From Gemmatimonadota bacterium (GTDB lineage Bacteria > Gemmatimonadota > Gemmatimonadetes > Gemmatimonadales > Gemmatimonadaceae): a DNA stretch of 64,000 bases. Of the stretch, positions 57,699 to 64,000 are shown in pieces. The position numbers and the translations under genes are program-made. The stretch lies in the NCBI GenBank assembly GCA_023249375.1, contig JAHFCT010000010.1:21122-85121 (forward strand). The letters run 5' to 3'. Under the pieces are notes generated by a model. It was not told where the DNA came from and made no database searches. It saw nothing but the letters and a program-made list of their open reading frames with translations. Position 1 is the stretch's first letter. Each line of letters starts with the position of its first letter.

Positions 57699-58227
57699 GC
57701 CCGGCGTCTTCTGGGGCGTGGCGGGGAGCGTGCTGCTCCTCGATGCGTTCACCAAGGTGCTCGCCGTCGACCGGCTGGTGCCGGCCTACCTGCCGCGCCC
57801 CGTCTGGGGCGACGGCGTCCGGCTGACGCTCGTCTACAATCCGGGCGCGGCGTTCGGGCTGCACTTCGGCGCGCAATCGCGCTGGATCTTTGTCGCACTC
57901 ACGATCGTCGCGCTCGGCGTGCTCGGGCGCCTGTACATTGACACGCCGCTGATGGCGCGCCTGCGCGTCATCGCGCTGGCGCTCGTCACGGGCGGCGCGG
58001 TCGGCAACCTGCTGGATCGGCTGAAGTCCGGGCGCGGCGTCGTCGATTTCATCGACGTCGGCGTCGGCGCGTGGCGATGGCCGACGTTCAACGTGGCCGA
58101 CATGGCCGTGACCAGCGGCGCGTTCCTGCTGGCTTGGGTACTGTGGCAGGCGGATGATGTGCCGGCGCCGGCAGCCGCGGCGCCAAGCGCCGTGACTGAC
58201 GAAGTGTCCGGCGGCGTCGTCGGCTAG
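57685..58227 (+). CDS. lspA: Lipoprotein signal peptidase II
   Basis: 180 residues with four membrane spans. Cleaves the signal peptide of diacylglyceryl prolipoproteins, needed for the several lipoproteins in this window. The catalytic aspartates are in GNLLDRLKSGRGVVDFIDVG and the FNVADMAVTSG motif; VYNPGAAFGL and LLLDAFTKVLA are also conserved. The C-terminus (ADDVPAPAAAAPSAVTDEVS) is a disordered extension. The ATG at 57685 lies inside the end of the DksA-like gene, in a different frame. rluD follows after seven bases, the classic lspA-rluD order. Confidence 0.95.
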   Translation: MPRNKPGVFWGVAGSVLLLDAFTKVLAVDRLVPAYLPRPVWGDGVRLTLVYNPGAAFGLHFGAQSRWIFVALTIVALGVLGRLYIDTPLMARLRVIALALVTGGAVGNLLDRLKSGRGVVDFIDVGVGAWRWPTFNVADMAVTSGAFLLAWVLWQADDVPAPAAAAPSAVTDEVSGGVVG

Positions 58228-58233
58228 CGCGCC

Positions 58234-59232
58234 ATGCCGCCGGCGGCCGCGGGCGACGCGCATCACGAGTTCACTGTCGACAACGATGGCGCGCCGCGCC
58301 TTGACCTGCTCGTGGCGCAGCGGCTTGGTTTGTCGCGCTCGCAAGCGGCCACGCTGATCGCCGAGGGGCGCGTGCACGTCGGCGGACGAAAGGAGCGCGC
58401 GTCGTTTCGCGCGCCGCGCGGCGCGCAGGTGAGCGTGGACGTGCCGCCGCCGCCCGGACGCGACGTGATCGCCGAGCAGATTCCCGTGAGCGTGGTGTTT
58501 GAGGACGAACACCTCATCGTCGTGGACAAGGCGGCGGGCATGGTGGTGCATCCCGCACCGGGCAACTGGACGGGCACGCTGGTGAACGCGCTCAAGGGGC
58601 GCGGGCAGGGGCTGGCCGAAGGAAGCGCGGAGGAGCGTCAGGGGTTGGTGCACCGGCTCGACAAGGACACGTCAGGCCTGATGGTCGTCGCCAAGACCGA
58701 TCAGGCGCTGCGCGTGCTGAGCAAGGCCATAGCCGAGCGGCTCGTGACCCGCCGCTACGCGGCGCTCTGCTGGGGGCATCTCGCGGACGAGCGGGTTACG
58801 GTGGAGCAGCCCATCGGGCGCGACCCGAACGACCGGATCCGCATGGCGGTGCTCGCCACGGGGCGTCCGTCGCGCACGGATTTCGTGCGGCTGGCGCGGT
58901 TTGGCGCCACGGAACTGCTGCGCTGCCATCTGCACAGCGGCCGCACGCACCAGATCAGGGTGCACTTGGCGTCGATTGGGCATCCGGTGGTTGGTGACGA
59001 CATTTATGGGGGAGGAGGCGCGCGCAAGGTGGTGGGGCTCCCGCCGCAGCGGCATTTCCTCCACGCCGCCTTGCTCGTCTTTACTCATCCGGCGTCGGGC
59101 GAACGGCTCGAGTTTCGCTCTCCGCTGCCGGCGGAGCTGCGCCACTCGCTTGAGACGGTCGCCGAACTGCCCGATTTGATTGCCTCGCCGAACCCGCTGG
59201 AGTACTTTGACTTCTATAGAGCCGATCGCTGA
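58234..59232 (+). CDS. rluD: RluA/RluD-family 23S rRNA pseudouridine synthase
   Basis: 332 residues. An N-terminal S4 domain (RLDLLVAQRLGLSRSQAATL) binds RNA. The catalytic signature is LVHRLDKDTSGLMVVAKTDQ near residue 130 with the catalytic Asp in RLDKDT, followed by RTHQIRVHLASIGHPVVGDD near 234. RluD isomerises U1911, U1915 and U1917 in helix 69 of 23S rRNA. The relatives RluA and RluC have different targets, so the exact sites are inferred from the S4 domain and gene order. The coding end overlaps the probable cheW start. Confidence 0.92.
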   Translation: MPPAAAGDAHHEFTVDNDGAPRLDLLVAQRLGLSRSQAATLIAEGRVHVGGRKERASFRAPRGAQVSVDVPPPPGRDVIAEQIPVSVVFEDEHLIVVDKAAGMVVHPAPGNWTGTLVNALKGRGQGLAEGSAEERQGLVHRLDKDTSGLMVVAKTDQALRVLSKAIAERLVTRRYAALCWGHLADERVTVEQPIGRDPNDRIRMAVLATGRPSRTDFVRLARFGATELLRCHLHSGRTHQIRVHLASIGHPVVGDDIYGGGGARKVVGLPPQRHFLHAALLVFTHPASGERLEFRSPLPAELRHSLETVAELPDLIASPNPLEYFDFYRADR

Positions 59233-59656
59233 CATCACGGCCCAGAGATATCTGGTCTTCGTGGCAGGCGGGCGCCGATGCGCCTGTCCGCTGGAGGCGG
59301 TGCGCGAGATCGTGCCGATGCGCGCGGCCACTCGACTTCCGGGGGCGCCGGAGTGGGTGCGAGGGCTGGTGAATCTTCGTGGCGCGCTCATCACCGTGGC
59401 CGACTTGTCGGCCCGGTTTGGCGTACCGCGCGCGGAGTCCACGGGCGATGTGCTGGTGGCCGATGCGAGTGGCAAGACGCTGGGCATTCTGGTGGACGGC
59501 GTAAAGGACGTCATCGTGCTTGATGCGGGGAGGCTGGAAGCGGTGGAAGGCGAACACTCGGTGGGCGGCGTGGTGTCCCACGTCGCGTATGCCGGGGACG
59601 ACCAGGTGCTGGTGTGCGACGTGCAGGCGCTCGCGCAGCAGGTGCTGGTCTACTAA
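59207..59656 (+). CDS. cheW: CheW-like chemotaxis coupling protein
   Basis: 149 residues if the TTG at 59207 is used, which lies 26 bases inside rluD; a TTG at 59180 is the alternative, and no ATG opens the frame. The single CheW domain is seen as QRYLVFVAGGRRCACPLEAV, REIVPMRAATRLPGAPEWVR, GLVNLRGALITVADLSARFG and LGILVDGVKDVIVL. It couples chemoreceptors to CheA. Its position inside a coupled cheW-cheY-cheA-cheC run supports this. Confidence 0.92.
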   Translation: MTSIEPIADITAQRYLVFVAGGRRCACPLEAVREIVPMRAATRLPGAPEWVRGLVNLRGALITVADLSARFGVPRAESTGDVLVADASGKTLGILVDGVKDVIVLDAGRLEAVEGEHSVGGVVSHVAYAGDDQVLVCDVQALAQQVLVY

Positions 59657-59677
59657 ACGACGCAGCGGGGGTTTTCG

Positions 59678-60037
59678 GTGCCGACGGTGCTCATTTGCGA
59701 CGACGCGATCTTCATGCGGACGATGGTGGGTGACATCCTCCAGCAGGCCGGGTTCGAGGTGGTGGGCGAGGCCGAGACCGGCGCCCAGGCGGTGGAGAAG
59801 TACAAGCTGCTGAAGCCCGATCTCGTGACGATGGACATCGTCATGCCGGACATGGGCGGCATCGATGCCGTGCGCGAGATCACGAAGTTCGATCCCGGCG
59901 CGAAGGTGCTGATGTGTTCCGCGATGGGGCAGCAGGCGCTGGTGGTCGAGGCCATTCAGGCGGGCGCGAAGGATTTTGTCGTGAAGCCGTTCCAGCCGAG
60001 CCGAGTGCTGGAGGCCGTGCAGCGCGTGCTCGGCTGA
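59678..60037 (+). CDS. cheY: Chemotaxis response regulator CheY
   Basis: 119 residues from GTG, a stand-alone receiver. Acidic pocket in VLICDDAIFMRTMVGDIL, phosphoacceptor Asp53 in LVTMDIVMPDMGGIDAVREI, Thr/Ser switch region VLMCSAMGQQALVVEAIQAG and Lys in VVKPFQPSRV. The sequence is of the Thermotoga/Bacillus CheY class, with FMRTMVGDILQQAG. When phosphorylated it would bind the flagellar switch or another output. It lies 21 bases after cheW and 28 before cheA. Confidence 0.95.
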   Translation: MPTVLICDDAIFMRTMVGDILQQAGFEVVGEAETGAQAVEKYKLLKPDLVTMDIVMPDMGGIDAVREITKFDPGAKVLMCSAMGQQALVVEAIQAGAKDFVVKPFQPSRVLEAVQRVLG

Positions 60038-60065
60038 CGGTCCGAGCGCCAGCCTGAGCCGCGGC

Positions 60066-62015
60066 GTGGACCCGCAGCGATACGCCGAGTTGTTCCGATC
60101 CGAGAGCCGCGAGCAGCTCTCGGAGATCAATCGCGCGCTGCTCGACCTCGAGGGGACGCCGGGCGAGCTTGCGTCGGTGCACGTGCTCTTCCGCGCGGTG
60201 CACACGCTGAAGGGGATGAGCGCGACGATGGGCTACGCCGGCGTGGCAGCGTTCGCGCACGAGATGGAGAGCCTGCTCGACCGCGTGCGCACCGGCACGC
60301 AAGGCATCACCGCCGAGTTGATGGATGTGCTCTTTGCGGCGGCGGACGTGCTGGAAGCGGGCGTTGAGCGCGCGGTGAACGGGGAGGGCGATCCGCCGGC
60401 GCTGTCCAGCGTGCTGACCCAGATGCGCCACGTGGCGGGCGGCGGCGCGACGGCGGAGTTCCGCGCGGTCACTGGCGAATACAGCGCGAACATCGGCGAG
60501 TTTGAGAGTGACGCGTCGGCGGTGGCCGACGCCGACCTGCGCGCGCCGAGTCTCGACGACGGGCCGGGTGTGCTGGTGCGCGTGCGCCAGCGCGCCGAGA
60601 CGCTGCTCCCTGGCGTGCGGGCCTTCATGGTGATCCAGAAGGCGCGAACGCTCGGCGACGTGGTGGCGATGTCGCCGCTGCTCCCCGAGCTGCAGGCGGC
60701 GGAGACGCCGCAGGCGTTCGCGTTCCGCCTGGTGACGCCCAAGAGTGCGAGCGAAATCGAGTCGGCGATCCTCGCGACGGGCGACATCGAGCACGTGGAA
60801 GTGTCGGCGGGCCCCGGGCGCCACCGTGGCAGCGTGCAGATGGCGACGATGGCGCCGGCGGCGAGCGCGCCGAAGGGGACGCGCCACGTGCGCATCGAGC
60901 TGGCGCGGCTCGACACGCTGATGAACCTGATTGGCGAACTCGTGATCACCCGCGGCCGGCTGATGCAGCTCACGGCGGGACGCGGCGACGCCGCGCTCGA
61001 CGAGGCGATGACGCAGACCTCGCGTCTCATCGGCGATCTCCAGGCGGAGGTGATGGCCAGCCGCATGGTGCCGGTGTGGCAGGTGTTCGACCGCTTTCCG
61101 CGGCTCGTGCGCGACGCGGCTCGGCAGCTGCAGAAGGAGATCGAGTTTTCGGTCGAGGGCAAGGACATCGAACTCGACCGGTCGCTGCTCGACGAGATCG
61201 GCGAGCCGGTGGTGCACCTGCTGCGCAACGCGGTGGATCACGGCATTGAAGCGCCCGGCGTGCGCGTGTCGCACGGCAAGCCGCGTGCTGGCCGGCTCGT
61301 GCTGAGCGCATCGCGCGAGCGGTCGGCGGTGCTGGTGCGCGTGCAGGACGACGGGCGCGGCATCGACCGCGAGCGTGTGCTGGCGCGCGCCAAGGAGTTG
61401 GGCATGGTGGGGCCCGACGTGGCGCGGCTCGACGCCGAGCAGCTGTTTCGCGTGATCGCGAGCCCGGGCTTCTCCACGGCGGCGGCGGTGAGCAATCTCT
61501 CGGGGCGCGGCGTCGGGATCGACGCGGTGCAGGCGCGCGTGCGCCAGCTCGGCGGCGCAGTGGAGCTGGAGACCGTGCCCGGACGCGGCACCACGATCAC
61601 GCTGCGATTGCCTCAGACCTTGGCGATTGTGCGGGCCGTGCTCGCCCGCGTGGGGGCGGAACGCTACGCACTGCCGCTGCACCACGTGCGCGAGACGCTG
61701 GCGTGGTCCGCCGAGGCGGTGCAGACGGTGCAGGGACGCGAGGTGCTGGTGCTGCGCGACGAAGTCCTGCCGCTCGTGCGGCTGCGCGAGGTGGTGCGCG
61801 CGCCTGGCGAGGCGCACGACGCAACGGCGGACATCGTGGTGCTGGAGCGCGGCGACCGCCGCGCCGGTTTGGTGGTGGATGAGCTGACGGACCAGCAGGA
61901 CATCGTGGTAAAGCAATTCGACGCCGTGCGTGACGGGCTGGCGCTGTTCAGCGGGGCAACAATCCTCGCCGACGGACGTGCCGCCCTGATCGTTGACGTG
62001 GCCAGTCTCCTCTGA
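60066..62015 (+). CDS. cheA: Chemotaxis histidine kinase CheA
   Basis: 649 residues from GTG. P1 HPt has FRAVHTLKGMSATMGYAG (His46). A less conserved CheY/CheB-binding P2-like part follows (VLVRVRQRAETLLPGVRAFM). P3 dimerisation starts RIELARLDTLMNLIGELVIT. The HATPase P4 has HLLRNAVDHGIEAPG, GRGIDRERVLARA and GRGVGIDAVQARV, with TITLRLPQTLAIVRAVLARV. The C-terminal P5 CheW-like domain ends ALIVDVASLL. It phosphorylates CheY in response to receptors. The arrangement with cheC directly downstream recalls Thermotoga and archaeal-type systems. Confidence 0.97.
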   Translation: MDPQRYAELFRSESREQLSEINRALLDLEGTPGELASVHVLFRAVHTLKGMSATMGYAGVAAFAHEMESLLDRVRTGTQGITAELMDVLFAAADVLEAGVERAVNGEGDPPALSSVLTQMRHVAGGGATAEFRAVTGEYSANIGEFESDASAVADADLRAPSLDDGPGVLVRVRQRAETLLPGVRAFMVIQKARTLGDVVAMSPLLPELQAAETPQAFAFRLVTPKSASEIESAILATGDIEHVEVSAGPGRHRGSVQMATMAPAASAPKGTRHVRIELARLDTLMNLIGELVITRGRLMQLTAGRGDAALDEAMTQTSRLIGDLQAEVMASRMVPVWQVFDRFPRLVRDAARQLQKEIEFSVEGKDIELDRSLLDEIGEPVVHLLRNAVDHGIEAPGVRVSHGKPRAGRLVLSASRERSAVLVRVQDDGRGIDRERVLARAKELGMVGPDVARLDAEQLFRVIASPGFSTAAAVSNLSGRGVGIDAVQARVRQLGGAVELETVPGRGTTITLRLPQTLAIVRAVLARVGAERYALPLHHVRETLAWSAEAVQTVQGREVLVLRDEVLPLVRLREVVRAPGEAHDATADIVVLERGDRRAGLVVDELTDQQDIVVKQFDAVRDGLALFSGATILADGRAALIVDVASLL

Positions 62016-62028
62016 GAACGGACCCCCA

Positions 62029-62649
62029 ATGGACGAACTCCGACATTTCTCCAGCCGCCAGCTCGACGCCTTGCGCGAGGTCGCGAACATCGGTGCCGGC
62101 CACGCCGCCACGGCGCTGTCGCAGATGACCGGGCAGACGATCATGATCAGCGTGCCGCGGCTGGTCGTGTCGGCGGTAAACGAGATTCCGAATCACGTGG
62201 CGGAGAGCGAAGAGCCCGTGGCGGCCGTGCTGCTGCGCATGCTCGGCGACCTCACGGGGCTCACCCTTCTGGTCTTTCCGCGCCAGAACGCGCTGCGACT
62301 GGCGGAGATGATGTCCCGCAAGCCCAACGGCAGCTTCACGACGGTGGGCGAGTACGAGCAGTCGGCGATCAAGGAAGCGGGCAACATCCTGAGCTCGGCG
62401 TACCTGAATGCGCTGGCCGAGTTCATGGGGATGATTCTGCTGCCCTCGCCGCCGCAGCTCGAGATCGACATGTCGGACGCGATTCTGACGTCGACCTATC
62501 TCGAGTCGAGCCGCGGCACGGACACGGTGTTCGTGATCGAGAGCGAGTTCTTCCTGAAGGAGCGGAACGAACCGCTGCGCGGGTTCTTCTTCCTGCTGCC
62601 CGACAAGGCGTCGCTCGAGCAGATCCTCAAGGCGGTCCGACTGGGGTGA
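62029..62649 (+). CDS. cheC: CheC-family CheY-P phosphatase
   Basis: 206 residues from the ATG at 62029. Two copies of the CheC/FliN phosphatase motif (D/S-xxxExxN-xxxN) are visible: LDALREVANIGAGHAATALS near residue 12 and YEQSAIKEAGNILSSAYLNA near 110. The fold is CheC-like with membrane-association potential but no signal or span. CheC dephosphorylates CheY-P and, in Bacillus, works with the receptor deamidase CheD, which is absent here. The stop overlaps the GTG of the TPR gene (GTGA). Confidence 0.94.
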   Translation: MDELRHFSSRQLDALREVANIGAGHAATALSQMTGQTIMISVPRLVVSAVNEIPNHVAESEEPVAAVLLRMLGDLTGLTLLVFPRQNALRLAEMMSRKPNGSFTTVGEYEQSAIKEAGNILSSAYLNALAEFMGMILLPSPPQLEIDMSDAILTSTYLESSRGTDTVFVIESEFFLKERNEPLRGFFFLLPDKASLEQILKAVRLG

Positions 62650-64000
62650 ACGCACCGGCCATGACGTCGACCCGGGACCGCGAGGTCCTGCGTGCGTTGG
62701 CGCGCCGCATCGATCCCTCCGATGCCGGTGCGCACAACAACCTTGGCGTGCTCTTCTACAACAAGGGGCTGCACGAAGAGGCGGTGCATGCGTTCACCAA
62801 GGCGCTGGAACTCGACCCCAACATGCAGGTGGCACAGCGCAACCTTGAGGTCGCGTACTACAACACGGGCTACTACGACCGACGGGTCGCCGAGCTGAAG
62901 GAACGCCTGCGCGTGCGCGCCGACGACCGCGATGCCCGCTGGGAATTGGGGCGCGCCTACGCGCTGCTCGGCCAGAGCGAGGACGCCATCCGCGAGTTCT
63001 CCGAGCTGTTGCGCTACAACGAGCATGACCTTGGCGCCATCGTGCAGCTTGGGATCGCCGCCAAGACGATTGGCCGTCTTGACGACGCGCGCCGCTGGTT
63101 CGTGCGCGCGCTCGAGCTGGATCCATCGAGTTCCGTCGTCGCCTTCTATCTGGGCGAGACGCTCTACAACCAGGGGCTTGGCGACGAAGCACTCGTGTCG
63201 CTGCAACGCGCCATCCAGCTGAACCCGGAGAATCCGGACGCGCATTACCTGCTCGGCTTCATCTACGGCGACATGGGGCGGCACGATGATGCGCGCGCCG
63301 CCAGCAAACGCGCGATCCAGCTGAACCCGACGCTGTCGCGCGCACAGACGAACCTCGCGATCGACCAGTACGACCCGAGCAAGTTCGAGTCGCAGTTGGC
63401 GGCGCGCGGCGGGCGCGCGTCGATGCGGCGCATGGCGGTCGCCGAAGGCGACGGCTTGGCGCACTACAACCTCGGGCTCGCGTTTCGGCAGAAGGGGTAC
63501 TTCACCGAGGCGCTGCGCGAGTATCGCATGGCGCTCGACCGCGGCGAAGACCGCTCGCTCGTACTGCAAGCGATGGCCGAGGTGCACCTGCTGCGCAAGG
63601 ACCCGGCGGCGGCGCTTGAGCTCTATGACCGCCTGCTCGCCGACCGTCGCGACAGCCCCAAGCTGTGGAACGAGCATGGCGTCGCCCAGCATCAGCAGGG
63701 CAAGTACGAAGAGGCGGCGGCCGATTACCGCAGCGCGCTCGCGCTCGATGCGCGCTATTCGATTGCCTCGAACAACCTCGGCGTGTCGCTCTACCACGCC
63801 GGCGATCGCGACGGTGCCATCGAGGCCTTTCGTGCCGCGTTGTCGACGAATCCGGGCTTTGCCAAGGCGCGGCTGAACCTCGCGTTGCTGCTCGCCAAGG
63901 CGAAGCGCGCGCAGCTCGCGCTCGAGGCGTACCGCCAGGTGCTCGTCACCGAGAGCGAGCATCCCGTGGCGTGGAACGGCATCGGTCTGGTGCTCGCCGA
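62646..64000 (+). CDS. Tetratricopeptide-repeat protein (3'-truncated by the window)
   Basis: The frame is open from GTG 62646 (overlapping the cheC stop) or ATG 62661 to the window end, at least 446 residues. It begins MTSTRDREVLRALARRIDPS and then consists of successive 34-residue TPR units: AHNNLGVLFYNKGLHEEAVH, ARWELGRAYALLGQSEDAIR, AIVQLGIAAKTIGRLDDARR, VAFYLGETLYNQGLGDEALV, DAHYLLGFIYGDMGRHDDAR, and further copies. No signal peptide is seen. It probably serves as an interaction scaffold for the che products or another complex. The C-terminal part lies outside the window. Confidence 0.9.
   Translation, partial: MNAPAMTSTRDREVLRALARRIDPSDAGAHNNLGVLFYNKGLHEEAVHAFTKALELDPNMQVAQRNLEVAYYNTGYYDRRVAELKERLRVRADDRDARWELGRAYALLGQSEDAIREFSELLRYNEHDLGAIVQLGIAAKTIGRLDDARRWFVRALELDPSSSVVAFYLGETLYNQGLGDEALVSLQRAIQLNPENPDAHYLLGFIYGDMGRHDDARAASKRAIQLNPTLSRAQTNLAIDQYDPSKFESQLAARGGRASMRRMAVAEGDGLAHYNLGLAFRQKGYFTEALREYRMALDRGEDRSLVLQAMAEVHLLRKDPAAALELYDRLLADRRDSPKLWNEHGVAQHQQGKYEEAAADYRSALALDARYSIASNNLGVSLYHAGDRDGAIEAFRAALSTNPGFAKARLNLALLLAKAKRAQLALEAYRQVLVTESEHPVAWNGIGLVLA

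Noticed and set aside
59880..62144. 754-residue minus-strand frame over cheA
   Set aside because: Shadow of CheA in a high-GC sequence; composition is typical of antisense frames.

Overview
The window is uniformly high-GC bacterial chromosome, with short intergenic gaps, many 1-4 base gene overlaps (ATGA, GTGA, TGATG, TAGTG) and frequent GTG/TTG starts. The gene content points to a Gram-negative-type envelope: a TonB-dependent receptor, outer-membrane-type lipoproteins, PlsC and LspA. Together with the housekeeping order tilS-hpt-ftsH, then yggS-divIVA-pnp-ileS-dksA-lspA-rluD followed by che genes, and the large number of hybrid kinases, this suggests a member of the Gemmatimonadota. That placement is an inference from gene content, not a database result.

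Layout. 0-6.9 kb, + strand: bifunctional NAD(P)HX repair enzyme, a beta-propeller lipoprotein, thiL, plsC, eno, a strong 30-bp hairpin, and a DivIC/FtsB-like protein. 6.9-8.5 kb: initiator tRNA-Met and a second CAT-anticodon tRNA, both with visible promoters and terminators. They flank an opposite-strand pair of membrane proteins of unknown function. 8.5-13.5 kb: an SDR-type protein with a DUF2867-like half, a c-type cytochrome and a hybrid histidine kinase. 13.5-15.8 kb: promoter, TPP riboswitch, intrinsic terminator and TonB-dependent receptor, best read as thiamin-responsive outer-membrane uptake. 15.9-25.6 kb: two more hybrid kinases, an FKBP lipoprotein, a MarR regulator, an unknown 530-aa protein and a protein carrying a GspE/MshE-type N-terminal domain. 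25.6-33.7 kb: AIM24-family protein, penicillin-acylase-family hydrolase, a lipoprotein trio (LpoB/FlgO-like, TPR, COG3014-like), nitronate monooxygenase and a DUF4442 protein. 33.9-43.7 kb: oligopeptidase B; a same-strand group of caspase-like protease, FlgT-N/DUF4384-like protein, LPP20 lipoprotein and hybrid kinase; then a Tat-exported amidase. 44.0-46.9 kb: a proton-translocating transhydrogenase operon with split alpha subunit (pntAA-pntAB-pntB). 46.9-47.75 kb: about 0.87 kb without a convincing gene and clearly more AT-rich than its surroundings. 47.75-57.7 kb: translation, nucleotide and proteostasis genes. 57.7-64 kb: lspA, rluD, then cheW-cheY-cheA-cheC and a TPR protein that runs off the window.

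Functional links. thiL (thiamin phosphate kinase) and the TPP-riboswitch-controlled receptor belong to the same metabolism. The che block is a compact CheW/CheY/CheA/CheC module without a receptor, CheR or CheB in view. The four hybrid kinases share a HisKA-HATPase-receiver core; two have an apparently dead first receiver. The least explained and most interesting module is the caspase-like / DUF4384 / LPP20 / kinase group at 36.1-42.0 kb, which echoes the lipoprotein trio at 29.5-32.2 kb. A dispersed 65-70 bp intergenic repeat occurs four times (before eno, after pntB, and as an inverted pair between ftsH and yggS), abutting gene boundaries.
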